A stretch of 41,907 bases of DNA from positions 1 to 41,907 of the forward strand of contig JADBXZ010000047.1 in NCBI GenBank assembly GCA_020403265.1. The letters are read 5' to 3'. Below, piece by piece: positions 8,060 to 16,578 of this stretch. The DNA is from Bacteroidota bacterium. GTDB lineage: Bacteria > Bacteroidota > Bacteroidia > B-17B0 > Aurantibacillaceae. The notes beneath the pieces are model-generated. The model was not told the origin of the DNA. It did not search any database and saw only the letters and a program-made list of their open reading frames with translations. A program made the translations under genes and the position numbers. Within the stretch, counting starts at the first letter, position 1; every line of letters starts with the position of its first letter.

Positions 8060-9268
8060 TTGGCTCGTTTACACATATTTTTTTATTTTTTCCCGGTTCT
8101 CTTCGGATTTTGTTTACCATTTGGTGGATACGTATTATCCTATATCATTGTTGCTTGGTTATTATTTTCGTTGTTTGCTATTAATAAAACTAAATGGTTA
8201 AGTGGGTTAAAACAACTACCGTTTGTTTTTAGCGTTTTATTTTTTGTTGTAACCGTTATATCAGCAATTTGGAAAGGTGGACCGGAAAGATGGAGTAGTA
8301 TAGAAATAAAATTGAGTTTTATTATTTTTCCTTATTTGTTCTACTGTTTTAATTATCCTGTTTCTATTGTAAAACGGATGTTGGTGGCATTTGTTTCTGG
8401 TAATTTTTTTGCAGGCTTATTATTACTAATTAGAGGTACTTATTATGCACTTCAAAATCAACCTGAGTATTTAACCTATTCCGGTTTTTCGAATTTTATT
8501 CATACTGCATACTTTGCTTTATATTTAACATTAGCGGGAATTATTATAGTTGTTTATTATCCTGCTTGGTTTAAGTCTAATCCTCAATTACTAAAGTTTT
8601 CTTGGTTTATGTTAGCTTTTTTTATGATCTGCATTTTTTTGTGCGCTTCTAAAATAGGAATACTTGGCATGTTTGTTGCTTTTATAGCCTTGAGTTTACA
8701 CAAAATGAAATCTATGTTAACTATTAAGAAGGTTTTGGTATTAATCGGTGGCGTTTTTGTCGTCCTCTTTTTTTTAGTTCAGTTGTTTCCTGCCATTTAC
8801 TATCGTTTTGACAACTTATTGCATTTAGACATTAGTCATCTTAATAAAAGTTCTAGTGAAAGTTCTGAAGTTCGGCTACTTATTTGGAATGAATGCCTTG
8901 CTATTTTAAAATCTAATTTTATTGGCGGAGTAGGAGTTGGAAATGCTAATCAAACGCTTTACGATTTTTATAAAATTAATGGGTTAATTGGTGCTTTGGA
9001 TCATAAATTAAACGCGCACAATCAGTTTTTTCAAACTGCAATTGGTCTAGGCTTATTTGGGCTACTACCTCTAAGTTTATTGTTTTTTAAAGGCTGGCAG
9101 AAAACAATCAAAACTAATTTTATTTTGTTTTTGTTAACTTCATTATTGTTTTTAAATTTTTTAACCGAAAGTATGTTGCAGGCTGCAGCAGGTGTTTTAT
9201 TCTTTAGTTTTTTTACAAATTTGTTTTTCAATTATAATTATGAATCGCTTACAAAACAAGGTTCTTAA
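8060..9268 (+). CDS. O-antigen ligase family (WaaL/Wzy-type) membrane protein
   Basis: 402 aa, polytopic, with roughly ten or more hydrophobic segments spread along the whole length. A large periplasmic loop holds EVRLLIWNECLAILKSN and GVGVGNANQTLYDFY, followed by LNAHNQFFQTAIGLGLFG; the Arg and the AHNQF His are the residues conserved in the Wzy_C/WaaL family. Such proteins transfer undecaprenyl-linked glycans to lipid A-core or polymerise O-units, so the product is either a ligase or a polymerase. The start is a TTG: the frame opens after a TGA at 8033-8035 and no ATG occurs until about residue 110. The 3' end overlaps the M23 peptidase gene by 29 bp. No glycosyltransferase cluster surrounds it. 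Confidence 0.75.
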   Translation: MARLHIFFYFFPVLFGFCLPFGGYVLSYIIVAWLLFSLFAINKTKWLSGLKQLPFVFSVLFFVVTVISAIWKGGPERWSSIEIKLSFIIFPYLFYCFNYPVSIVKRMLVAFVSGNFFAGLLLLIRGTYYALQNQPEYLTYSGFSNFIHTAYFALYLTLAGIIIVVYYPAWFKSNPQLLKFSWFMLAFFMICIFLCASKIGILGMFVAFIALSLHKMKSMLTIKKVLVLIGGVFVVLFFLVQLFPAIYYRFDNLLHLDISHLNKSSSESSEVRLLIWNECLAILKSNFIGGVGVGNANQTLYDFYKINGLIGALDHKLNAHNQFFQTAIGLGLFGLLPLSLLFFKGWQKTIKTNFILFLLTSLLFLNFLTESMLQAAAGVLFFSFFTNLFFNYNYESLTKQGS

Positions 9269-10907
9269 GCTAATTATTTGTCTTTCGTTACTAACGGGAT
9301 CTTTATATGCGCAAACATATGCATGGCCGTTGGATAGTCCACTAATAATCACTGGTAATTATGGCGAGTTGCGTCCGAATCATTTTCATGCAGGCTTGGA
9401 TTTTTCTACAGGAGGTAAACTAAACCAGTCTGTTTATGCAACTGCTTCCGGGTACATATCCAGAATTAAAATTAGTTCAGTTGGATATGGCAAAAGCATT
9501 TATGTTACACATCCAAATGGCGTTACAAGTGTATATGCACATTTGAATAGTTTTGTTAAAAAGATAGCAGATTTGGTAGTAAAAACACAATATCAAAATA
9601 AAAGTTTTGAAATTGATATTAATTTAAAGCCAACTGACCTTATTGTTTCACAAAAGGAATTGCTGGGATTTTCAGGTAATACAGGTAATTCTACGGCCCC
9701 ACATTTGCATTTTGAATTAAGAGATGAGAAAACAGAGATACCTTTTAATGTGCTTAAAATTTTGAAAGTGAGAGATACTATTAAACCTAAATTGAATAGA
9801 ATTGCGATTTATAATTTGGCAGATACCACTATGCCCCAGGTTTTATTGACCTTGCCTGTTAAATTAAATAAAAAGAATAAATTAGGTTTACCAAAGGATA
9901 CGGTGGTTCTAAAGAATAATATTTTAGGCGTGGGTTTTAATGGTTTTGATCTTTTATCGCAGCAAGGTAATCCAAATAATGTTTTTAGTGCTACTTTGAT
10001 ACTTGACAATAAATTAATTTACAGTCATCAATTGCAAAACATTTCTTTTGCAGATCAACGTTACGTGAACGAATTTAGTGAAGTAATTGAAAAACAAAAA
10101 TACCAACGTTGCTTTTTACCAACTCTCTTTCCAAAAGAAATGTATCCATCCTATAGTAGAAAGGGTCGAATTATTCTCACAGATACTTTACCACATGAGG
10201 TAATGATTACTTTAAGCGATGAGGTTAATAATCAAACCGTTCTTAAGTTTTATATTAAAGCAAACAAGTTGGCTTTGTATAGCCCACCTAAAATTAAAAG
10301 TGATGTATTTGTGAATTGCACACAAGATTTTCTGATTTTAAGAAACAATCTTCAAATTTTTATTCCGGCATTTACCTTGTATAATAGCACCAATTTGATT
10401 TTTGAAAACACAATCGAGCGGAGTGGGAAGCTGATAATTCTGCCTAGCGAAGCAAACTTAAAATCAACTAGTATTGTTGGTTTTGAGGTGCCAAAAAAGT
10501 ACTTATCTGTTAAGAATAAATTAATTTTAAAAAGTGGTTCAAATACCTTTGTTCCCATTAATGTTAATGATTCAGTTTTTTATTCGGTTAAAAATTTTGG
10601 TTGGTTTCAATTAACGGTAGATACAATGAAGCCTAAATTGAAGTCATTGTTTAGAGTGACCAAAACATCATCACAAAAAAATATAAATAGCATTGACTTT
10701 AGTATTGTTGATGATGATAGCGGGATAGGCGCTTATAATTTGTTTGTTAATGATACTTGGGTGCTCGTGGAGTATGATGCAAAAAACAACTTGTTGACTT
10801 ATAAACCAGACAGTTCTTCACCGACCGGTAATGTTAAGTTTAGGTTGGAGGTTGAAGATAAAGTTAAAAATAAAAGTATACTCCAGTTCGAACTGAATTT
10901 AAAATAG
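9240..10907 (+). CDS. M23-family metallopeptidase (peptidoglycan hydrolase)
   Basis: 555 aa from the ATG at 9240, which gives a clean signal peptide (MNRLQNKVLKLIICLSLLTGSLYAQ); a GTG at 9192 is less likely. LytM/M23 zinc-site motifs are intact: HxxxD in HFHAGLDF (His50, Asp54), SVYAHL (His101) and HLHFE (His155, His157). The domain is at the N-terminal third; the rest (about 170-555) is beta-rich with no family I can name. Predicted to act in the periplasm on peptidoglycan cross-bridges, or as a wall-associated scaffold. Overlaps the ligase gene by 29 bp, so probably translationally coupled. Its stop overlaps the convergent TBDR gene by 9 bp. Confidence 0.88.
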   Translation: MNRLQNKVLKLIICLSLLTGSLYAQTYAWPLDSPLIITGNYGELRPNHFHAGLDFSTGGKLNQSVYATASGYISRIKISSVGYGKSIYVTHPNGVTSVYAHLNSFVKKIADLVVKTQYQNKSFEIDINLKPTDLIVSQKELLGFSGNTGNSTAPHLHFELRDEKTEIPFNVLKILKVRDTIKPKLNRIAIYNLADTTMPQVLLTLPVKLNKKNKLGLPKDTVVLKNNILGVGFNGFDLLSQQGNPNNVFSATLILDNKLIYSHQLQNISFADQRYVNEFSEVIEKQKYQRCFLPTLFPKEMYPSYSRKGRIILTDTLPHEVMITLSDEVNNQTVLKFYIKANKLALYSPPKIKSDVFVNCTQDFLILRNNLQIFIPAFTLYNSTNLIFENTIERSGKLIILPSEANLKSTSIVGFEVPKKYLSVKNKLILKSGSNTFVPINVNDSVFYSVKNFGWFQLTVDTMKPKLKSLFRVTKTSSQKNINSIDFSIVDDDSGIGAYNLFVNDTWVLVEYDAKNNLLTYKPDSSSPTGNVKFRLEVEDKVKNKSILQFELNLK

Positions 10908-13271
10908 GATTCGGTATTGAGGTAGAATGAAAAATTTTAACTGATAATTAGTTTTAATTCTTTGGTTAGTAATATCATAAACCTGTTGAAATACATTATC
11001 GTTTTGTGTTAGGTTTTGAATATCAACACTAAATTCATGAGTGGTTTTTTTAAAGTTTAGCCTAAAGCCAGGCTTCAGATCTAGTCGGAAATAATTAGGG
11101 TATTTTTTTTCGAAGGCGCGTGTGCCATCCCTTATTTCATCTTTGGCTAATTTGCTGGCCTCTAAATCTATCGGAACAAATCGTTTTCCGCCTGCATAGG
11201 TTGCTCGTGCATCTATGATAAGAACGAATTTTTGGTTGACTTTAAATTCTTTTCCTCCTAATAAATTAAAAACATAGTTACCATTGAAAGCCGTATTTCT
11301 TAAAATATTGTCACTTCCTCTGTATTTACTTTCAAATAAACTTGAGGTAAATAAAAAATAATAACCTTTGCTATAGAACTTCTCCAGAGTTATTTCTAAG
11401 CCATAGTTATAACCAGTGCCTTTACTAACTAAATTGGTGATATTGGGGCTGGTGAAGTCAGCGCCAAGATTGAGAACCGAAAAATAATTAGGAGTGCTCT
11501 TTACCGGAGCATTAAAAATATATTGGTAATAAACTTCTGTTTTTATTCTAAGATTTTGTGAGAAGTTGAGATCATATGCTCCAATAACATGCACAGCTCT
11601 TGTAAAATCGAGTGCTCTATTGGTTTCAACTCGTTGATTGTTGACACTATCACTCGCAAAATAAACATAAATAGGTTGTAGCTGTGAATGCATGCCGGCT
11701 CCAATACTTATACTTTGTTTTTCATTTATATTGTACTTTAATCCTAGTCTTGGTTCGATTGCATTACTATTATTGAGCATAAAGAATTGATTGGAAATGC
11801 CTGAGTTCAAAACTAATTTATCAGTGAATTTATGCTGCCACTGAATAAATCCCCTAAGTAATGAGGTAATACCTTTATAATTACGGAGTGTTACAAAAGT
11901 GTTATAGCCAAAATAATTATCAATACTATCAACAAAAAGAGTATTAAAAACATCTGCATAAATACCTGCATTTAGAAAGTTACGCGAATTGTATTTTTTA
12001 TTGTAAGTGGTATTGATGGAATACTTAATGGTTTGTGTTTTCTGCCGATACTCAGGCTTTAAATTTTTTGGTGTTTTAAATGACGTATCAATTCTGTCTG
12101 CTAAAATATGATTATAAGTGCCACTGATGCCAATATTGGTTTTTAAGTATGCATTATTTTTCATTAAAAATGTGTGGGTTAAGCCACTTGCACCAACGTT
12201 GGATTGAAAGTAAGTGTCGCGCGCACTAAACCCAAACAAATCATTTTCACCTGATTTATTGCTTTCTAATAAAGCAATATAACTAATCCCACCAATTCCC
12301 CAAAAGGAGAATTTACCAAATTTATTTGTAGCAAAATCTGTTTTAAAGGTAATGTCTTGATATTGTGGAATGGCATCGCCGGTACCAAAGTCCATATTTA
12401 ACGCATTAAAAACAGATAGAGTTGAGTATCGGTAGTTAAGTAAAAAGGACGCATTTTTCTTTTTATTCAATGGTCCTTCTGCACCAAGTTCAAACCCATT
12501 AAATCCTACCTGCCCTAAAAATTCAAATTTTTCTGTGTTGCCTTGTCTCATTTTTAAGTCAAACACACCTGAAGTTGCATTGCCATAATCCGCAGCAAAT
12601 GCACCACTCATAAAATCGCTATTATCTAATGTATTATTGTTTAATATACTTATAGGACCACCTGTGCTGCCAGCGTTGCCAAAGTGATTTGGGTTTGGAA
12701 TATCCAAACCATTTAAACGCCATAAAATACCTAGAGGCGAATTTCCTCTGATTATTATATCATTTCTACTATCATTGGCACCACTAACTCCTGCAAAATT
12801 AGCTGCCATTCTTGCGGGATCATTTCTGCTACCTGCGTACCTTGCTGCTTCTTCTGCGCTAAAAACTCTTGAGCTAACGGTACTCATTTTATTGTTGGTT
12901 TTGGTTTTATCTTGCTCAGCAATCACTTCTACTTCTTCGCCTTGAATAACATGTTCCTCCAACTCAACAACACTAATACTTTCTTTACCTGAATTTAAAA
13001 TTACAGTGATGTATTTTTCTTTGTATCCAATTAATTGAATTTTAATTTGCCAGCGTCCTATTGGGACATTGGAGATTTTGAATTCACCTTTTTCGTTAGA
13101 GGTTGCGTTTAAAACGGGATTGGTGTTTAGCACTTGAACTACCACACCAGGTAAAGGTACCTGACTCTGTTTGTCATAGATAGTTCCTTTAATGGTTTGT
13201 GTGATAACTTGCGCTAAAAGTGAATTTGAAATAAAAATGACGAATAACGAAATCTTCCAAACGGTTTTCAT
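10899..13271 (-). CDS. TonB-dependent receptor with carboxypeptidase-like regulatory domain
   Basis: 790 aa. Signal peptide MKTVWKISLFVIFISNSLLAQ; a carboxypeptidase regulatory-like (CarboxypepD_reg) domain at about 25-110 (TIKGTIYDKQSQVPLPGVVV, NEKGEFKISNVPIG, LIGYKEKYI); plug domain with NDIIIRGNSPLGILWRLNGL and DFMSGAFAADYGNATSGVFD; then a 22-strand-type barrel ending in a beta strand (LKFFILPQYRILF). It is an outer-membrane active importer energised by TonB; the substrate cannot be read from sequence. It is last in a tight three-gene unit with an SDR enzyme and a small secreted protein (4 bp spacing) and overlaps the convergent M23 gene by 9 bp. Confidence 0.9.
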   Translation of the reverse strand: MKTVWKISLFVIFISNSLLAQVITQTIKGTIYDKQSQVPLPGVVVQVLNTNPVLNATSNEKGEFKISNVPIGRWQIKIQLIGYKEKYITVILNSGKESISVVELEEHVIQGEEVEVIAEQDKTKTNNKMSTVSSRVFSAEEAARYAGSRNDPARMAANFAGVSGANDSRNDIIIRGNSPLGILWRLNGLDIPNPNHFGNAGSTGGPISILNNNTLDNSDFMSGAFAADYGNATSGVFDLKMRQGNTEKFEFLGQVGFNGFELGAEGPLNKKKNASFLLNYRYSTLSVFNALNMDFGTGDAIPQYQDITFKTDFATNKFGKFSFWGIGGISYIALLESNKSGENDLFGFSARDTYFQSNVGASGLTHTFLMKNNAYLKTNIGISGTYNHILADRIDTSFKTPKNLKPEYRQKTQTIKYSINTTYNKKYNSRNFLNAGIYADVFNTLFVDSIDNYFGYNTFVTLRNYKGITSLLRGFIQWQHKFTDKLVLNSGISNQFFMLNNSNAIEPRLGLKYNINEKQSISIGAGMHSQLQPIYVYFASDSVNNQRVETNRALDFTRAVHVIGAYDLNFSQNLRIKTEVYYQYIFNAPVKSTPNYFSVLNLGADFTSPNITNLVSKGTGYNYGLEITLEKFYSKGYYFLFTSSLFESKYRGSDNILRNTAFNGNYVFNLLGGKEFKVNQKFVLIIDARATYAGGKRFVPIDLEASKLAKDEIRDGTRAFEKKYPNYFRLDLKPGFRLNFKKTTHEFSVDIQNLTQNDNVFQQVYDITNQRIKTNYQLKFFILPQYRILF

Positions 13272-13275
13272 TGTT

Positions 13276-13764
13276 TCATTGGCGCTTGATCAGTTTTGGT
13301 AAGTGCCTTACTTTTAAGCAAGCTAGTTGGTTTGAGCATCTACTTGCGCTGATCTCATAATAATCTAAAGTAAAATCATCTTCTTTTATGGTTAACTTAT
13401 AATTTGGTTTAGCCCATTCTTTTACAAGACAGGCCTTATGGAAATCCGTTATTGGTGATGCGTCAGGTGTTTTTTTAAGAATTTTCCATGGTTCAAATAG
13501 GTAGTAAGTGCCAGGCAAGTATTTAATTACGACTTTGCCACTATCGTTCGTAAGCAAGGTATCAACACATTTGTTATCTAAGTACACATAGAAGGTTTGT
13601 TTGTCCAGAGGACGTTCAGTGTCAGCTGCAGCTTGCTGCTCTGCTGTTGGTTTTGCTGAACCACAGTATGGTTGCTTATATTTAAATTCTAACTCAACTT
13701 TAAATTTTTTTTGTGCAATTAATTGTAATTGAAGCAAGCTTAAAATGCAAATGATTGTTTTCAT
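13276..13764 (-). CDS. Small secreted protein, prealbumin-like, paired with TBDR
   Basis: 162 aa. Signal peptide MKTIICILSLLQLQLIAQ. The mature part contains QPYCGSAKPTAEQQ, then TLLTNDSGKVVIKYLPGTYYL, which resembles the beta-sandwich of transthyretin or carboxypeptidase-regulatory domains, and a Cys-rich tail (CSNQLACLKVRHLP). At least five cysteines suggest disulfides in the periplasm. I have no named family with certainty. It lies 4 bp from the TBDR start and 3 bp after the SDR gene stop, so it is probably an accessory or substrate-binding partner of the receptor (inference). Confidence 0.7.
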   Translation of the reverse strand: MKTIICILSLLQLQLIAQKKFKVELEFKYKQPYCGSAKPTAEQQAAADTERPLDKQTFYVYLDNKCVDTLLTNDSGKVVIKYLPGTYYLFEPWKILKKTPDASPITDFHKACLVKEWAKPNYKLTIKEDDFTLDYYEISASRCSNQLACLKVRHLPKLIKRQ

Positions 13765-13767
13765 GTT

Positions 13768-14466
13768 TTATGGTGTTGTTGATGAGACCGGTAATACTTT
13801 CCCATTATAATAATAATGTCCCTTGTTGGTAAATTCAAAAATGTATTCTGCCATTTCATTTGCCTTCAAAGGCGCTTTATAACCCGGAAATGCTTTCGTT
13901 AACATCTCCGTTTGCACTGCTCCTATTGCAAGGCAGTTAACAGAAATATTTTTAGATTTTAATTCTTCTGCCAAACATTCTGTTAAGCCGCTTAATGCAG
14001 CTTTGCTGCTACTGTATGCACTTAATCCCGAAAATTTTGCACTCCCTTGAAAACCACCCATGCTACTGATGTTAACAATATGTCCTTTCGTAGTTTTACC
14101 CATCAGTGGAACCAAAGCTTGTGAAAGCATAAAGGGTGCAATAAGGTTCGTGGCATAAACTTGCTCAAGCTCTTTTTTTTGAATTTCAAGAAAATTCTTA
14201 TTAAGTATGCTACCTGCATTGTTAATCAGAGCCGTAACAGGGAGTTTTAATTTTTTAATCAATTTTTTAAGTTCTGTGATGGATTTTTCTTTTGTTATAT
14301 CTGCTTTAACGACTAATAAATTATTGGTTTTGTTTTTTTTAACAAACTCCGTTAAACTTTGTATATTTCTTGAAACAGCAATCACCATTATGGTTGGGCA
14401 TTCTGAATATTTTTTCACCAATTCAAAACCAATACCTTTTGATGCTCCTGTAACAACTACCACCAT
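13768..14466 (-). CDS. Short-chain dehydrogenase/reductase (SDR)
   Basis: 232 aa, classical SDR length. Cofactor motif TGASKGIG (6-13), NNAG (82-85), catalytic Ser in NISSMGG (about 134-135), and YSSSK (Tyr151, Lys155). NADP preference is plausible from the Ser-Arg after the second strand (VSRN) but uncertain. Cytoplasmic oxidoreductase; substrate unknown. First gene of a unit with the secreted protein and TBDR, an odd partnership because the two downstream products are envelope proteins. Confidence 0.88.
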   Translation of the reverse strand: MVVVVTGASKGIGFELVKKYSECPTIMVIAVSRNIQSLTEFVKKNKTNNLLVVKADITKEKSITELKKLIKKLKLPVTALINNAGSILNKNFLEIQKKELEQVYATNLIAPFMLSQALVPLMGKTTKGHIVNISSMGGFQGSAKFSGLSAYSSSKAALSGLTECLAEELKSKNISVNCLAIGAVQTEMLTKAFPGYKAPLKANEMAEYIFEFTNKGHYYYNGKVLPVSSTTP

Positions 14467-14473
14467 TATTTCG

Positions 14474-14481
14474 TAAATTTG
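14474..14481 (+). promoter_or_regulatory. Candidate -7 element for the barrel protein at 14499
   Basis: TAAATTTG matches TAnnTTTG, 17 nt before the ATG at 14499. It lies 5 nt from the opposing element at 14487-14494. Confidence 0.4.
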
Positions 14482-14486
14482 AGTTA

Positions 14487-14494
14487 CAAATATA
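14487..14494 (-). promoter_or_regulatory. Candidate -7 element for the SDR-TBDR unit
   Basis: The minus strand reads TATATTTG, 20 nt before the ATG at 14466. Together with 14474-14481 it forms face-to-face promoters whose predicted start sites fall inside each other's -7 boxes. Confidence 0.4.
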
Positions 14495-14498
14495 AGAA

Positions 14499-15080
14499 AT
14501 GAGATTTGTAATACTTTCTATAATTTTTATTTTTTTAAGCTTCACTGTTGTGTCACAAACAGATCAGGTATTTACAGGCGATACAAGTGAAGTGAAAAAG
14601 CAGAAAAAAGATAAGTTAAAAAGTAATGAATGGAAAAAGCGTGTGTTTTTTGGAGGAATGGTAACTCCTATATTTAGTAATTCTGCATTTTACCTTGCCG
14701 GCAATCCACATGTTGGTTATCGGATAACAGATAAATTCATTGCCGCCGCCGGTGGAACGGGAATCTATTTTAGTCAGAGATTAGGGAGTAATGTTTATAG
14801 ACAAGGTATTTTTGGACCATTCGCATATACACGCTATTTTTTAACTGAAAATTTCTTTGGTCAGGTACAATATGAACTTTTAAGCCAGCAAAATTTCAAT
14901 TTATCAGCCAATCAGGTAGAACGAATGTGGGTTCCGTATGCGTTTTTTGGAGGTGGATACGTTCAACGTTTTGGTGACAGAAGTGGTATTGTATTCTCTA
15001 TACTTTATAATGTATATGCTAATCAAAACTCAGTTTACTCCAATCCACTGGTTCAAATTGGATTTAACTTTGGGTTGTAA
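14499..15080 (+). CDS. Predicted outer-membrane beta-barrel protein
   Basis: 193 aa. Signal peptide MRFVILSIIFIFLSFTVVSQ, a lysine-rich charged segment (VKKQKKDKLKSNEWKKRVFF), then alternating aromatic/glycine strands (GGMVTPIFSN, HVGYRITDKFIAAAGGTGIYF, RYFLTENFFGQVQYEL, ILYNVYANQ) with a terminal strand PLVQIGFNFGL ending in hydrophobic residues, as for an eight-stranded barrel. No specific family recognised. Stands alone between divergent promoters and the small lipoprotein gene. Confidence 0.7.
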   Translation: MRFVILSIIFIFLSFTVVSQTDQVFTGDTSEVKKQKKDKLKSNEWKKRVFFGGMVTPIFSNSAFYLAGNPHVGYRITDKFIAAAGGTGIYFSQRLGSNVYRQGIFGPFAYTRYFLTENFFGQVQYELLSQQNFNLSANQVERMWVPYAFFGGGYVQRFGDRSGIVFSILYNVYANQNSVYSNPLVQIGFNFGL

Positions 15081-15122
15081 CCAATCCATTTTTAAGTATT
15101 TATAATAACAAGACTAAAGTAT

Positions 15123-15130
15123 TATATTTG
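15123..15130 (+). promoter_or_regulatory. Candidate -7 element for the 53-aa lipoprotein
   Basis: TATATTTG ends 4 nt before the ATG at 15135, so transcription would begin at or near the start codon, giving a leaderless mRNA. Confidence 0.4.
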
Positions 15131-15134
15131 CAGA

Positions 15135-15296
15135 ATGAATAAGTTTAATAAAGTTATCACTATTTCATTACTTGGATTTATATTGTTAAGTTCAATACAA
15201 AGTTGCTTTTTATTTAAAGGTAAAAATAAATGTGATAGCTGTCCCGGCATTATTAAACATAAGAGAACGAAAAAAAGTACAAAGGGAAGTATTTAA
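15135..15296 (+). CDS. Small lipoprotein (53 aa)
   Basis: 53 aa, ATG to TAA. An N-terminal MNKFNKVITISLLGFILLSS hydrophobic helix ends in a lipobox-like IQSC with Cys24, so the mature product is a lipidated peptide of about 30 residues: a CxxCPG motif (CDSCPG) followed by a very basic tail (KHKRTKKSTKGS). Short lipoproteins with a Cys-Pro motif are common in Bacteroidota; function unknown. The signal sequence, lipobox and upstream -7 element together make a real gene likely despite its size. Stop is 12 nt from the convergent SPOR gene. Confidence 0.65.
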   Translation: MNKFNKVITISLLGFILLSSIQSCFLFKGKNKCDSCPGIIKHKRTKKSTKGSI

Positions 15297-15308
15297 TTAA
15301 ATCTAATA

Positions 15309-15689
15309 TTACTTAGCTTTGATTTTTCCTTTAATGATGAAACTTTGTGGAAAATCAACTTGAATTTTTTTAAGTTGCTCTGTCGCTTCTAGTTTCGTTT
15401 TAAAAGCTCCTGCAAGAACAACGAAATTAGGTTGCTGATAGTCAATGTCACAGTCTAAAGAACTGAATTTTTGAGAAAATTTTGAACGAACTGTCTTAGC
15501 ATTCTCTCTATCAACACCAAAATAAATTTTAATTCTAAAGCCATCTGTTTCACCTCCTGTCAAACGGTGGTATTCTGCTTTCTTTTCCAGAAACTGTTTT
15601 AATTTTAATTGAGTTTGGGTTTGGTTTTCCTGTGAAAAACAAGCCATTGACATCAACAAGCTGAACACAATAAAACTCAACAATTTCAT
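15309..15689 (-). CDS. SPOR-domain secreted protein
   Basis: 126 aa. Signal peptide MKLLSFIVFSLLMSMACFSQ. The mature part has SPOR (peptidoglycan-binding) features: GFRIKIYFGVDRENAKTVRSKF, PNFVVLAGAFKTKLEATEQLKKI and a final IIKGKI strand, i.e. two RNP-like halves. The domain binds denuded glycan strands at division sites. Last gene of the nine-gene minus-strand unit; 13 bp after the aldose-epimerase-like gene. Confidence 0.8.
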   Translation of the reverse strand: MKLLSFIVFSLLMSMACFSQENQTQTQLKLKQFLEKKAEYHRLTGGETDGFRIKIYFGVDRENAKTVRSKFSQKFSSLDCDIDYQQPNFVVLAGAFKTKLEATEQLKKIQVDFPQSFIIKGKIKAK

Positions 15690-15702
15690 ATTGCAAATTT
15701 AA

Positions 15703-16578
15703 CTAATTATTTGTTTTAAATGTTATGCAAAATGCGCATTCAAAAGTATGGCCAGATTCTAAAGCTATAATTCCTTCTTTCTCCTCTAAAATCTGATTAT
15801 GTTGGTGATGGTCTGTTATGCCATACCATGGCTCTAAACAGATAAAATCCTTAGAATTTTCTTTAGTCCAAATCCCAAAATAAGGCCAATTCGTACAGGT
15901 TAATTTAACTGAGTGATTTTGACTTTGATGAATCAGTTCAATGTCATTTATTTGATTATTGCCTAGTATAATGGCATCGTTCTTAAATAAGTTTTTATCA
16001 AGTTTTAAAGCTTTTTCGTTTAATTGAATCCTGTTTCTTTTTTCATTTCTGAGTCCGTTTTCAAGTGGTTGGGTAATAAGTTCGTCAACACTAAATTTTA
16101 AAGAATAATCATTTAAATTACCGTTATTAAAATTTGTGTTAAAGGCTGGATGCGCACCTATACCGAAGTATAAATTGTTGTTACCGGAATTATAAATATT
16201 ATAATTTACTGTTAATTTATTATCAATCAATTCATAACTTATTTCAAGTGAAAATGAAAATGGATAGTTTTTTAGAGTATCTACATTACTTTTTAAATTG
16301 AATGTAAGCTTATTTGTTGTTTTGGAAATTAAAGTATAAAGCATGTCTCTTGCGAATCCATGTTGATTTAGATGGTAATTATTTTGTTTAAAAGAGTATT
16401 TATTATCAATAAGCCTACCAACTATAGGGAAGAGCACGGGGGCATGTCTTTTCCAGGATTCACCTGCTTGCCAAATATATTCAAATCCGGTTATTTTATC
16501 TATAACGCTTGAAAGTTCTGCGCCATGATGCTTAACGTTTAATATTAAAAAATTATTTTCTAAGGTTTCGTAACTCAT
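15703..16578 (-). CDS. Aldose 1-epimerase family protein
   Basis: 291 aa, full length for the galactose-mutarotase-like fold. Motifs: EYIWQAGESWKRHAPVLFPIVGRL near 28-52, NQHGFARDMLY (about 69-80), GIGAHPAFN with the conserved His, and FICLEPWYGITD with the acidic residue. Members convert alpha/beta anomers of hexoses or hexose-6-phosphates in the cytoplasm; which sugar is unclear. Starts immediately after the DUF493 stop (zero spacing). Confidence 0.88.
   Translation of the reverse strand: MSYETLENNFLILNVKHHGAELSSVIDKITGFEYIWQAGESWKRHAPVLFPIVGRLIDNKYSFKQNNYHLNQHGFARDMLYTLISKTTNKLTFNLKSNVDTLKNYPFSFSLEISYELIDNKLTVNYNIYNSGNNNLYFGIGAHPAFNTNFNNGNLNDYSLKFSVDELITQPLENGLRNEKRNRIQLNEKALKLDKNLFKNDAIILGNNQINDIELIHQSQNHSVKLTCTNWPYFGIWTKENSKDFICLEPWYGITDHHQHNQILEEKEGIIALESGHTFECAFCITFKTNN

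Noticed and set aside
9192-9239. GTG at 9192 as the M23 peptidase start
   Set aside because: The ATG at 9240 begins a standard signal peptide; the upstream extension would bury it behind a second hydrophobic stretch.
10884-10895. Palindrome CAGTTCGAACTG at the end of the M23 gene
   Set aside because: Lies inside coding sequence near the convergent stops; without a proper loop or T-run it is not a terminator, and one such palindrome is expected by chance.
15291-15302. Palindrome ATTTAATTAAAT between the lipoprotein and SPOR genes
   Set aside because: All A/T, weak hairpin, no T-run in a useful position; not counted as a terminator.
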